Of a stretch of 64,000 nucleotides of DNA, positions 40,802-50,300 are shown in pieces. The position numbers and the translations under genes are program-made. The number at the start of each line of letters is the position of its first letter. Position 1 is the first letter of the stretch. The notes beneath the pieces are model-generated. The model saw only the letters and a list, made by a program, of their open reading frames with translations, did not search any database and was not told the origin of the DNA. This DNA comes from Jatrophihabitans telluris (GTDB taxonomy: Bacteria > Actinomycetota > Actinomycetes > Mycobacteriales > Jatrophihabitantaceae), in the NCBI RefSeq assembly GCF_023516435.1, contig NZ_CP097332.1, forward strand, positions 3,038,001 through 3,102,000. Direction: 5' to 3'.

Positions 40802-43027
40802 TCAGCGATCGACCAGCCCGGCCGGCAGCGCGCGTTCGTGCAGCACAGTCAGCCGCTGGGTGGGCCGGCTCATGGCCACGTACAGATCGTTGACCCCGCG
40901 CCGGCGCTCAGCCACGATCGCGGCCGGCTCCACGACGAGCACGCTGTCGAACTCGAGGCCCTTGGCCTGGCCCGCGGTCAGCACGACGATTTCCGGCGAG
41001 CCTTCGTCCACGGCCGCGGACAGCGCGCCCTCGATCGCCGCCTGCAGGCCGGCCGGCACGATCACCGCCACCGATCCCCCGGCGGCCTGGCGCTGTTCGG
41101 CCAGCGCCGTCATGACCACGTCCTCGATCAGGTCGAGCTCTACGCGCCGGACCACCGGAGGCTGATGCCCCTCGCGGGCCGAGGTCAGCGTGCCCACCCC
41201 GATACCGGCCGCGGTCATCACAGCGATCGCGTCGTCCATCACCACCCGGGGCGTCCGGTAGTTGACGCTGAGCTGAGACAGCCGCCAGCGGTCGCGCACA
41301 TAACGGTCGAGCACCTGACCCCAGTTCGTGGCGCCGGCCGAGGATGAGGTCTGGGCCGGGTCCCCGACCAAGGTCATCGATCGGGTCGGGCAGCGGCGCA
41401 TCAGCATGCGCCATTGCATCGCTGACAGCTCCTGGGCTTCGTCCACGACGATGTGCCCGTAGGCCCAGGACCGGTCGCCGGCGGCGTGCTCGGCCACCGT
41501 GCGCCGTTCCCGTTGCCCGGCGTAGCGATCGACCAGGTCGTCGGCGGTCACGGCTCCGACGGCGCCGAAGGTCTCCAGGCTCTGCTCGGCGAACTCCAAC
41601 TCGCCGACCCGTTCGGCCGCCCGGCGCGCGGCGGCGGCCCGGGCGACGGCGTCGTCCTCACCGAGCAACTCGGCCGCCTCGTCCAGCAACGCGACATCGG
41701 CAACCGACCACGGCTCGCCGGCCTCGCGATGGAGCAGCTGGCGGTCGCGCTCGGACATGCCGCCTGTCGCGGCCCGGCGAAAGCCCGGATCGGAGTACAG
41801 CTCGGTGAGCAGTTGTTGCGGGGTCAGCGGCATCCAGAGCAGGTTGATCTCGCGCCGAACATCCCGGCTGTCCCGCAGCGAAGTGACCAGCTCGGCCCTG
41901 GTATCGGCCGAGCCGGTTCCGGTCAGTTCGATGTCCAAGGCCTTGGCGTAACGCTGCACCAGCAGTTCCAGCAGCTCGACCACGAACACGGTGCGGGCCT
42001 CGTTGTGCGGCTTGCGCGAGTTACGGGCTCGCTGCCGAGCGGCGAAGGCGTCGTTCTCGGTCAACAGCACGGTGGTGCCGTCGATCTTCAACGGAATCGA
42101 CTTGCGGGGAAGGCGCTGGCGGGCACGAACCGCCCCGGAAACAACCCGGATCATGCGCCCGGATCCCTTGAGGCGTTCGACTTCGGCCGATTCGCCGACC
42201 ACCGTGGACACCCCCGGAAACAGCTCGCCCGGGGTGGCCATGACGACGCCCGTCTCGCCGAGACTGGGCAGCACCTGTTCGATGTAGTGCAGGAAGCGCC
42301 GGTTCGGTCCGACGAGCAGGACGCCGCTGCGCTCCAGCCGCTGGCGGTGCGCATAGAGCAGATACGCCGCGCGGTGCAGGGCGACCGCGGTCTTGCCGGT
42401 GCCTGGACCGCCCTGCACGACCAGGATCCCGGCCAGCTGATCGCGCACGATGCGATCCTGCTCGGCCTGGATGGTGGACACGATGTCACGCATCTGACCG
42501 GTGCGGTGGGCGTTGAGGGCCAGCATCAGCGCGCCCTCGTCGGAGACGGTGGTTTCGTCGCGCGGCTCGTCGGTGAAGGCCTGATAGTCGAGGATCTCGT
42601 CGGAGATCGCGGTCACCCGGCGTCCGGAGGTCGTCAGGTGCCGGCGACTCAGGACGCCTTGCGGGTCGGCCGGCGTGGCCTGGTAGAACGGCTCGGCTGC
42701 GGGCGCGCGCCAGTCGATGAGGATTCGCGCGCCGGTGGCGTTGGCCAGGCCGATCCGGCCGATGTGATGGTGCGAGCCGTCGAGCAGGTCGAGCCGTCCG
42801 AACGCCAGCCGGTCCGAGACCGCCCGTAACCGGGCGAGCTGGTCGGCGTGCAGCGTGGCGAAGGCATCCCGCTCCGCCCGTGCGGCCGGGGTCCCCGCGG
42901 TCGGGCCGCGACGGGTCTCCTCCAACATGCGGGCCGTCTCGGCGGTGACCTCGTCGAGACGGCGGTACAGCGAATCCAGCGTCGCCTGCTCCTGGATGAG
43001 CTGGCGGTCGGCCGAGGACGTGCTGAT
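40802..43027 (-). CDS. helR: RNA polymerase recycling motor ATPase HelR/HelD-like
   Basis: A UvrD-like superfamily 1 ATPase of about 741 residues. It has an N-terminal coiled coil, then LRAVSDRLAFGRLDLLDGS, IDWRAPAAEPFY, Walker A VQGGPGTGKTAVALHRAAYL, HIVVDEAQELSAMQWRML (Walker B) and LYVAMSRPTQRLTVLHE (motif VI). HelD/HelR binds RNA polymerase, remodels it and frees stalled enzyme, giving rifamycin tolerance in some actinobacteria. The first in-frame ATG is at 42928, but the frame stays open 33 codons upstream, with a conserved-looking helix (DRQLIQEQATLDSLYRRLDE). It reaches an ATC (43025-43027) six bases after AGGAG; I take that as the start. Confidence 0.85.
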   Translation of the reverse strand: MSTSSADRQLIQEQATLDSLYRRLDEVTAETARMLEETRRGPTAGTPAARAERDAFATLHADQLARLRAVSDRLAFGRLDLLDGSHHHIGRIGLANATGARILIDWRAPAAEPFYQATPADPQGVLSRRHLTTSGRRVTAISDEILDYQAFTDEPRDETTVSDEGALMLALNAHRTGQMRDIVSTIQAEQDRIVRDQLAGILVVQGGPGTGKTAVALHRAAYLLYAHRQRLERSGVLLVGPNRRFLHYIEQVLPSLGETGVVMATPGELFPGVSTVVGESAEVERLKGSGRMIRVVSGAVRARQRLPRKSIPLKIDGTTVLLTENDAFAARQRARNSRKPHNEARTVFVVELLELLVQRYAKALDIELTGTGSADTRAELVTSLRDSRDVRREINLLWMPLTPQQLLTELYSDPGFRRAATGGMSERDRQLLHREAGEPWSVADVALLDEAAELLGEDDAVARAAAARRAAERVGELEFAEQSLETFGAVGAVTADDLVDRYAGQRERRTVAEHAAGDRSWAYGHIVVDEAQELSAMQWRMLMRRCPTRSMTLVGDPAQTSSSAGATNWGQVLDRYVRDRWRLSQLSVNYRTPRVVMDDAIAVMTAAGIGVGTLTSAREGHQPPVVRRVELDLIEDVVMTALAEQRQAAGGSVAVIVPAGLQAAIEGALSAAVDEGSPEIVVLTAGQAKGLEFDSVLVVEPAAIVAERRRGVNDLYVAMSRPTQRLTVLHERALPAGLVDR

Positions 43028-43079
43028 GGCTGGCTCCTGACGACGGGCGGCGGCGCTGGCCCGGACCGGTCCGGGACGT

Positions 43080-43104
43080 CGGTCGAAACGAGGAGATTCG
43101 ACCG
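43080..43104. promoter_or_regulatory. Inverted repeat upstream of helR
   Basis: Eight-bp arms CGGTCGAA and TTCGACCG with a 9-bp spacer lie about 55 bp upstream of the helR ribosome-binding site and 27 bp downstream of the phosphodiesterase stop. It is placed to be a helR operator. I do not see a clear rifamycin-associated element of the type known for some helR genes. Confidence 0.4.
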
Positions 43105-43130
43105 GCGATCTAGTCTAGTCGCTTCCGCGG

Positions 43131-43622
43131 TCAGCTCACCGGCACGATTTGGCAGCGCTGGATTCGTCCGTCGCCGACGTCCAGGACGGCGATCGTCCCG
43201 TGGGGCTGGCGGCGCTTGTCCGTCGGCGATCCCGGGTTGAGCAGGCGCTGCCCGGCCAGCTCGGAGTCCCAGGGAATGTGCGAGTGACCGAAGACGACCA
43301 GCCGGGCGAGCGGGAAGCGACGCCGAAGGCGCAACTCTCGGCCCGTCCGGGGACCGCTGTCGTGGATCATCGCAACCGACAGCCCCTCGATGTCGAACTC
43401 GAGGACTTCCGGCGCCGGCCATCGCGCGACGTCCGGGCCGTCGTTGTTGCCACGCACCACGCGCACCGGGGCGAAGCCACTGAGTTGCTCGAGCACGGCC
43501 GGCGTGCACACATCGCCCGCGTGCAGGATCAGCTCCGCGGCCGAGAGCTCGTGGGCCACGGCCGGCGGGCACGCCTTCCAGAACCGCGGGGCATGAGTGT
43601 CGGACAGGGCAACCACTCGCAT
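43131..43622 (-). CDS. YfcE/MJ0936-family metallophosphodiesterase
   Basis: A 163-residue calcineurin-like phosphoesterase starting MRVVALSDTHAPRFW. Metal-binding motifs appear in order: SDTH, HAGDVC, VRGNNDG, IHDSG and GHSHIPWD. It likely cleaves phosphodiesters with a two-metal centre, substrate unknown. The start at 43622 is fixed by the motif position near the N-terminus; the longer reading to 43709 includes the TTGCATAG repeats. It lies upstream of helR on the same strand and is divergent from the GAF-ANTAR gene. Confidence 0.87.
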   Translation of the reverse strand: MRVVALSDTHAPRFWKACPPAVAHELSAAELILHAGDVCTPAVLEQLSGFAPVRVVRGNNDGPDVARWPAPEVLEFDIEGLSVAMIHDSGPRTGRELRLRRRFPLARLVVFGHSHIPWDSELAGQRLLNPGSPTDKRRQPHGTIAVLDVGDGRIQRCQIVPVS

Positions 43623-43659
43623 GAGGGCATTCTCGCAGCCGCCCCTGGGTGCTCGGAGT

Positions 43660-43711
43660 TTGCATAGATTCGGACCAACGCTTGCATAGATTTCTGCGCT
43701 ACTTTGCATAG
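43660..43711. promoter_or_regulatory. Three direct repeats TTGCATAG with exact 22-bp spacing
   Basis: TTGCATAG occurs at 43660, 43682 and 43704 on the plus strand. The first two extend to TTGCATAGATT, the third to TTGCATAGGT. The 22-bp period is about two helical turns, so three protein units would sit on one face. They lie between the divergent phosphodiesterase (43622) and GAF-ANTAR (43783) starts. A direct-repeat operator for the nearby MerR/B12 regulator is one candidate explanation. Confidence 0.75.
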
Positions 43712-43782
43712 GTCACCGGCCAGTCGAAGAGCGGCGAGTCGGCGGCAGCGAAGAGATTCGCCCATTCCGAGAGGGATGATCG

Positions 43783-44523
43783 ATGTCGATCACCGCCGAG
43801 TTCGTCCGGGCCCGCTTGTTCGCCGAACTCGCCCAGGATCTGGCCGCACAGCCTGACGCCACCACGGCCGTCAATCGCGTGCTCAGCCAGGCCGTGGCCC
43901 TGACGGGATGCGAATCGGCCGGGTTGTGGGTGCTCACCCCCTCGGGAAACGGCAAGTTGCGGGCGTGCACCGAGCCCGGGCTGGCGGAGCTCGCCGACAA
44001 GCTCATCGCCGAGCAACGACGCGGAACCGTCTGGGACTGTCTCGTCGACGCCGACGCCGTGTGGGTGTCCGACACGTCACGAGAGCCACGCTGGCAACTG
44101 CACGACCGATCCGTCGACGCGGCGTTCGTGAAACACGCCTCCCCCCGGGCGATGGCCGGTTTCGCCCTTCGGGTGGATGGTCAGGTCAGCGGAGTGCTCG
44201 TCCTGGGCTCGTCGCAGGCCGGCTTCTTCGACCAGGAGGTGCTCGCGACCGCTCGCATCTTCGCCCAGCACGCGGCGATCGGCCTGGAGGTGACGAACCG
44301 GGCGGTCAAGACGCGCAACCTGGAAGGCGCCCTGGACTCCAATCGCCGGATCGGCGTGGCCATCGGCATCCTGATGTCCCGGCAGCACATCACCGAGTCA
44401 CGGGCCTTCGACCTGCTGCGCCGGGATTCGCAGAACGCACACCGCAAGCTTCGGGACGTGGCCGAGCACGTCATCCTGACCGGACAGCTCCCGTCCGCCG
44501 AACAGCGCGTCCTGGCCTCGTGA
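43783..44523 (+). CDS. GAF and ANTAR domain protein
   Basis: A 246-residue protein. Residues 10-170 form a GAF sensor domain (AVALTGCESAGLWVLTP, AMAGFALRVDGQVSGVLVLG, ARIFAQHAAIGL). The last ~60 residues are an ANTAR RNA-binding domain (RRIGVAIGILMSRQHITESRAFDLLRRDSQNAHRKL, in part). ANTAR proteins prevent transcription termination by binding paired hexaloop hairpins in target leaders. GAGAGGGA precedes the ATG. It is followed 25 bp later by the MerR/B12 regulator, so an environmental signal may act at both transcription-start and termination levels. Targets are not visible here. Confidence 0.9.
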   Translation: MSITAEFVRARLFAELAQDLAAQPDATTAVNRVLSQAVALTGCESAGLWVLTPSGNGKLRACTEPGLAELADKLIAEQRRGTVWDCLVDADAVWVSDTSREPRWQLHDRSVDAAFVKHASPRAMAGFALRVDGQVSGVLVLGSSQAGFFDQEVLATARIFAQHAAIGLEVTNRAVKTRNLEGALDSNRRIGVAIGILMSRQHITESRAFDLLRRDSQNAHRKLRDVAEHVILTGQLPSAEQRVLAS

Positions 44524-44548
44524 GGAGCGCCCCGACCGGCCCGGACCG

Positions 44549-45448
44549 ATGAACGAAGACCCGCCGACCACCGGCCAACCCCCCGCCGGTGCTGGGCAGC
44601 CGGGTCCCGACGCAATTCCGTTGTCGTCGGCGGCCCGGCTGCTTGGCGTGCCCATGCCGACCCTGCGCTCCTGGGAGCTTCGCTACGGAATCCCCGCCAT
44701 GGACCGGGAATCCGGACGGCACCGCCGCTACAACAACGCCGAACTCCACGCCATGCGGCTCATGCGCGACGAGATCGCCCGCGGGAAGCGGGCCAGCGTC
44801 GCGGCGCATTCGGTGCAGCAGATGCTCGGTCAGGCCGGCCCCGCGCGGGGATATCTGGACAGGTTTCTCGCGGCCGCCGAGCAGGAGAACCCGGCGGCGA
44901 TCCGCCGGCAACTGGACCGGGCACGCGAGGGTCTGGGCCTGGGGGCGTGCATCGACGACGTCCTGCTACCGGCCCTGCACCAGGTGGGTACGTGGTGGCA
45001 GACCGGCCGCTGCGACATCGACCAGGAACGGCTGACGACCGAAACCGTGCGGGGGTGGCTGGATCGCCAGTCCTCGCTGGCCCCGCCGACGGTCGATCCG
45101 ACCCCGATCGTGCTCGCCTGTGGCCCGAGCGACCTGCATACCGTGGGGCTCGAGTCCTTCGCGCTGCTCCTGCGCATGCGAGGCCGCAGTTGCCGGGTGC
45201 TCGGCGCCCGGACGCCCGCGCTGGCGCTGATCACCGCGATCCAGGCCTCTGGCGCCCGACAGGTCGTCATCGTCTCGCATCTGAGTTCCGGGCGGCACCG
45301 CGCGGTGGAATCCTTGCGGCAGGTCGCCGCGCTGGGTGTGCAGACCTACTTCGCGGGCAACGCTTTTTCCTCTACCGCGGCAAGGCGCGGTGTGCCGGGT
45401 GAGTACCTGGGCACTCGGCTGCAGGATGCCTGCTCGGCCCTGCTCTGA
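44549..45448 (+). CDS. MerR/B12-binding regulator (CarH/LitR type)
   Basis: A 299-residue regulator. A MerR HTH occupies about 23-90 (LSSAARLLGVPMPTLRSWEL, RHRRYNNAEL). A helical bundle (100-175) and a Rossmann-like B12 domain follow, with D195-L-H197-T-V-G200, the DxHxxG cobalamin motif. In CarH the helical cap has W-x9-E-H, which shapes photochemistry; here it is W150-x9-E160-R161, so the His is Arg. B12 binding is therefore likely, light response uncertain. It forms an operon with the GAF-ANTAR gene; phased repeats lie upstream. It ends 6 bp from a convergent gene. Confidence 0.87.
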   Translation: MNEDPPTTGQPPAGAGQPGPDAIPLSSAARLLGVPMPTLRSWELRYGIPAMDRESGRHRRYNNAELHAMRLMRDEIARGKRASVAAHSVQQMLGQAGPARGYLDRFLAAAEQENPAAIRRQLDRAREGLGLGACIDDVLLPALHQVGTWWQTGRCDIDQERLTTETVRGWLDRQSSLAPPTVDPTPIVLACGPSDLHTVGLESFALLLRMRGRSCRVLGARTPALALITAIQASGARQVVIVSHLSSGRHRAVESLRQVAALGVQTYFAGNAFSSTAARRGVPGEYLGTRLQDACSALL

Positions 45449-45454
45449 ACGCGG

Positions 45455-46156
45455 TCAGTGCGTGCAGCCCGCTTGCCCGGCCAGTAGAGCGAGATCGTCG
45501 AAGCCCACGAGCAACGTGCTGCGATGCACGCCGAGCGTCGTGTAGAAAACGCGAAAGCGCACCGGCAACGGAGCCACGCAGCTGACCCGGGCCGTGAACA
45601 CGGTCTGGATCCAGAGCGACTGACCGTGCGAGACGAGTTGCCCGAACGGCCGGCCGCGACAGTCCGCGTGCGCGATCGATTCCTGGTGCAATCCGGCCAG
45701 CGGAAGGTCGGCCTGCCAACTGGTCACGCGGATCGGGTTGATCTCGACATTGGTGAGCTCGATGCCGACCGTGACGCGGCGGCCCTTCTGCTCCGCGCAG
45801 ACCTTGCCGGTCTGGCTCAGGCCCACGAAGCTGTCGGCGGGCGAGCCGTTCGGTGACGGCGCGACCAGCGACAGTGTGGCACTCGGGGACGGGCGGGGCG
45901 GCGCCGCTGAGCCCCGACGATCACGATTGATCAGCGACACCAGGCCGATCACCACCAGCGCGGCGACGACCGCCGCCACGACGATGCGCCCGGACGTCCA
46001 GGGCCGCGCGCCGCCCGGCGGCCCGGTCGCAGCATCACCAGAGGCCGGGTCGGTGATCGAGGCGTCGGAATCGGCGGACTCGTCCGTCCAGGCCAGCAGA
46101 ACCTCCGGCTGGTCCCGGGACAGCCGGTCCGCCGATGGCAGATCGTCCTTGCCCAT
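45455..46156 (-). CDS. Single-TM membrane-anchored protein of unknown function
   Basis: A 233-residue protein with a ~50-residue N-terminal cytoplasmic part rich in Asp/Ala, one helix (RIVVAAVVAALVVIGLVSLI, about 57-76), a Pro/Ser linker, and an outside domain of ~140 residues. That domain contains four Cys spaced for disulfides (VCAEQKG, HADCRG, VSCVAP, AGCTH) and beta-rich strands (VTVGIELTNVEINPIRVTSW). No known family was recognised. It is convergent with the B12 regulator and lies 37 bp after the lipoate ligase stop on the same strand. Confidence 0.75.
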   Translation of the reverse strand: MGKDDLPSADRLSRDQPEVLLAWTDESADSDASITDPASGDAATGPPGGARPWTSGRIVVAAVVAALVVIGLVSLINRDRRGSAAPPRPSPSATLSLVAPSPNGSPADSFVGLSQTGKVCAEQKGRRVTVGIELTNVEINPIRVTSWQADLPLAGLHQESIAHADCRGRPFGQLVSHGQSLWIQTVFTARVSCVAPLPVRFRVFYTTLGVHRSTLLVGFDDLALLAGQAGCTH

Positions 46157-46192
46157 CGGCCCAATGTAACCGGCCGCACGAGCCGCGTTCGG

Positions 46193-47242
46193 CTACGGGA
46201 TGCGGCCGATCCATTCGGGCGTGGCGAACTTGTTCTCGATCAGGTCGGCCGCGATGCGCTGTTCGTCGGCGCTGACGTCCGAGGGTGTCAGCCCATAGCG
46301 CTTGGCGAAGCTGGCCAACATGGCCTCGATGATCGCCTCGCGCGGCAGCCCGGTTTGAGACCGCAGCGGATCCACCCGTTTGGCGGCCGAGGCCGTGCCC
46401 TTCATGGACAGCTTCTCCCGCCCGATGCGCAAGACCTCGGTCATCTTGGCGGAGTCGATGTCGTAGGCCATCGTGACGTGATGCAGCACCGCGCCGTTGG
46501 CCAACCGCTTCTGAGCGGCTCCGGCGATCTTGCCGGCCGGTGAGGTGATGTCGTTCAAGGGCTGGTACCAGGCCCTGATGCCGAGCTCGCCCAGCGCGCC
46601 GAGCACCCAGTCGTCGAGGAAGGCGTAGGAGTCTTGGAAGGACAGGCCCTCCACCAGCGACGCCGGTGCATAGATCGAGTAGGTGATGGTGTTGCCGGGT
46701 TCGACGAACATCGCGCCGCCGCCGCTGATCCGGCGGACCACCTCGATGCCGTGGCGGGCCGCCCCGTCCGGGTCGACCTCGTTGGACAGGGACTGGAACG
46801 ACCCGATGACCACGCAGGGCGAGGCCCACTCCCAGACCCGCAGCACAGGTCCACGACGGCCGGAGCCGACCTCCTCGATCAGGGTTTGATCCAGCGCCAT
46901 GTGGTAGTTCGGGCTCTTGGGACCTTCGTGAATCAGCGACCACTGGTGATCGGTCCAACTGGTCGCCTGCGACAGCGCACGTCGCACCGCGGTGGCGACG
47001 TCGGCGGTGCTGAAGCCGTACATGACCGTCGACGGCGAGAGAACCGCGTCCATGCGCGCCGTCAGCTCCATCGCGCTGGACCGCACCGAAGCCCCGTCGA
47101 GGGTCCGGTTGATGTCGGCCAGGGCCTCGTCCGGTTCGAGGAAGAAGTCGCCTGAGACGTGGACGTCGCGCAGTTGCCCGTCGATCACGTCGAGGTCGAC
47201 GACGACCAGCTTGCCCGAAGGAACCTTGAACTCACCGTGCAC
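46193..47242 (-). CDS. lplA: Lipoate-protein ligase family protein
   Basis: A 349-residue protein with an N-terminal accessory domain (HGEFKVPSGKLVVVDLDV, VSGDFFLEPDEALADIN) fused to the catalytic biotin/lipoate ligase domain. The latter has YHMALDQTLIEEV, VVIGSFQSLSNEVD, the lipoyl-AMP loop VVRRISGGGAMFVEPGN and SPAGKIAGAAQ with the catalytic Lys. It attaches lipoate to 2-oxoacid dehydrogenase E2 or GcvH. I choose GTG at 47242 (AGGGG eight bases upstream) because family members begin there; ATG at 47278 or TTG at 47308 are alternatives. The order accessory-then-catalytic is the reverse of E. coli LplA. Confidence 0.87.
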   Translation of the reverse strand: MHGEFKVPSGKLVVVDLDVIDGQLRDVHVSGDFFLEPDEALADINRTLDGASVRSSAMELTARMDAVLSPSTVMYGFSTADVATAVRRALSQATSWTDHQWSLIHEGPKSPNYHMALDQTLIEEVGSGRRGPVLRVWEWASPCVVIGSFQSLSNEVDPDGAARHGIEVVRRISGGGAMFVEPGNTITYSIYAPASLVEGLSFQDSYAFLDDWVLGALGELGIRAWYQPLNDITSPAGKIAGAAQKRLANGAVLHHVTMAYDIDSAKMTEVLRIGREKLSMKGTASAAKRVDPLRSQTGLPREAIIEAMLASFAKRYGLTPSDVSADEQRIAADLIENKFATPEWIGRIP

Positions 47243-47338
47243 GACTCGAACCCCTAGCTCGACGAGGACCGCCGACATCAAGCCGCGACGGTGTACCGAA
47301 CCGGACAACGCCCGGCCTCACCACGGTAATCCCGGCAC

Positions 47339-50300
47339 TCAAGCGCGCCGGCGACGCCGTCCGGTGAGAAGCAGCACCAATCCGCCGAGCAACAGCCCGA
47401 GCGCGGACCACGACATGGCCGTGATGGGGGTACCGGTCGCGGCAAGGCCGCCGCCGGCGACATCGACGATCACCTGGCCGCAACCGGCGGTCCCGGTCGC
47501 ACACAGTCCGGTGGCACCGACCCGGCCGCCCCGCGGACCGCCGTTGTTGTCGGGCTGAGGATCCGGCGTGTCCGTCTGCACGATCTGGGCGGTGTTCTGG
47601 GCGGTGCTCGACTCGACGATCTGGGTCAGCGACAGCGTGGCCCGTTGGCCGACCGCGAGATCGCCCAGATCCCACCGTCCGCTGGCCAGGTCGTAACTGC
47701 CCTGACTCCACGAGGCGGTGCTCGGCGCCAGGCCGCTGGGGTTGTCGGTTACGGCCACCGACCGCGCGACGGACGGGCCGCGGTTGGTCACCGTCACGGT
47801 GAATCGGGCCTGGCCACCCATGCCGATCCGGGCGTCGGCGATGGTCTTGCTCAGGACCAGGTCGGCCGAGGTCTGGCTGGTGGCGATCGCCGCCGCCCGG
47901 TTGTTGGCCGGAACACCGTCGTAGGTGTCGCTGGCCACGACGACCTGGTTGATCACCTTCCCGCCGGGAAGCAGGTTCGCGTTCGCCGTCCCGGTGATCG
48001 TCTCACTCAGGTTCGAGTCGGCCGGCAGCGACGGATAGGTGCACTGCACCACTACGGGATAGTCGGCCAGCGTGTAGGGACCATAGGCCGAGCCGAGCCG
48101 GTCGAGGTCGGACCTGGTCGTGGCGCGCGTGATGCAGGAGGCGCCGTCGATGTGTGCGTCGGCCGTGCCGACCGCGGCCGTGATCACTGCCGGCACCGGG
48201 TCGATGGTCGTGACGTTGGTCGCCACGCTGGGACCGGCATTGGTGACCGTGACGGCGTACGCCACCGGAGCGCCGGCGACCACACCGGAGCCGTCCAGTT
48301 CGGCACCGACCCCGAGGTCCGCGGCCGTGGTGACCGGCAGCGATCCGGTATCGGCCGGGCCGCCACCGCACTGGTCGGTGCAGCCGTGGGTACCGGCCGG
48401 GTTGGTCACGGCGTCGTAGTCGGCGTTGACGGTCGCGATGTTCTGCGCGTCGCCTACCGCGGTCACGACGCCGGTGATGTGGAACAGGGCGCTGTCGAAG
48501 GACGACGCGATGACGGTGCCGGTCAGCGTGTTCGCGGCCGAGCCGGTGGTGTCGCAGATGGCCGTGCCGGTGGTGGTACAGGTGATCTGGCTGACCTGCA
48601 CGATGGCGGGCACGGTGTCGTGCACGGAGGCCAGGCCGACGCCGCCCCCGGCATTGGTCACGGTGATCGTGTACACGATGGTGTCGCCGACGTGGTAGTT
48701 GCTGTGATCGGCGGTCTTGGTCTCGGTGATCACCGGGTTGTCGGCAACGGGCAACGCCGGAGTGCTCGCCTCACCGCCGCCGCATTGGCCGTTGCAGCCG
48801 TCCGTGGTGGGCGTGATCGTGGCCGTGTTGCCGACGTCGCCGGTGCCCAGGACCTGGCCGGTGATCACGAAGCTTCCGCTGGTCCCGCCGGCAAGGGTGA
48901 TGCTGCCCGAGACGGCGTTGCTCTGCGGACCGTGCACGCAGCTACCCGGGGCCGGGGCATCGCAGCTGACCATGACGTGCTGGACGTTGGCCGGCACGGT
49001 ATCGGTCACGGTCGCGGTGCCGGTGCCGCCGCCGATGTTGTTGACGGTGATGAAGTAGGTGATGTTCTGGCCGTAGACATAGCTGCTGCGGTTGGCCGTC
49101 TTGGTCTGGGTGAAGACCGGGTTGTCAGAGGCCAGCAACAGTCCGGTCCCGGCCGATCCGCCACCGCACTGCGTGCTGCAGCCAGGCGTTCCGTTGGGGT
49201 TGGACGTGCTGTCGTAATTGGGGTTGATCGTGACGAGGTTGGCGACCGAGCCGGAGGTGAGCACCGTTCCGATCACGGTGTAGACGACGCTGCGGCCGGC
49301 CGGGATGCTGACCGCGCCCCGGACGGAGTTCCCCGACCCCGTCGACGTGCAACTCGCTCCGGTGGCCGGCGCGCACGTCACCGCGGTGACGCCGACCGTC
49401 GGCGTCACCTCGTCGAAGACCGATGCGGTGCCGCCGCCGGAACCGGTGTTGTTCACGGTGATCGTGTAGGTGATCGCCTGACCGACGATGTAGGCGGCGG
49501 CATCGCTGACCTTGGTCTGGGTGAAGACGGGGTTGTCGGTTGCGGCCAGCGGACCGGTGCCGGCGTCGCCGCCGCCGCACTGAGCCGAGCAGCCGGGGGT
49601 CGTGGCGGCGACGGTGGCGGTGTTGGCCACCGATCCGATCGCGTTGACCGTGCCGACGACCGTGAACGTACTGACGGCTCCCGCCGCGAGGCTGACGGTG
49701 CCGGCCAGCGTGTTGCCCGACGATCCGGTTGTGGCACAGGCCGAACCGGACGGCGCGGTGCAACTGATCGAGGTCACCGAGATTCGCGACGGCACGGCGT
49801 CGGCCACGGTCGCGGTGCCCGGGCCGGTGCCGGTGTTGGTGACGGTCACCGTGTAGGTGATGGCCTGACCGAGGATGTAACCGGCCGAGTCGGCGGTCTT
49901 CGTCTGGGTGAACACGGGGTTGCCCGCCGCGTCGATCACGCCGGTGCCGGCTGTACCGCCGCCGCACTGACCGGCGCAGCCGACCGTGGTCGGGGTGACG
50001 TCGGCGATGTTGGCGACGCTGCCGGCCGAGGTCACCCGTGCGCTGATCGTGACGGTGACCGAACTTCCGGCGGCCACCGACACCGACGCGGCGACGGAAT
50101 TACCTTGTGGGCCGGGGCTGCAGGCCGACGGGGCCGCGGCCGCGCAGGTCACCGAACCCACCGTGACCGTGCCGGGAACCGTGTCGGTGACCGTGGCGGT
50201 ACCGGCTCCCGAGCCGGTGTTGGCCACCGTCACCGTGTACGTGATGGGTTGACCGACGATGTAGGCGGCCGCGTCGGTGGTCTTGGTCTGGGTGAAGAAG

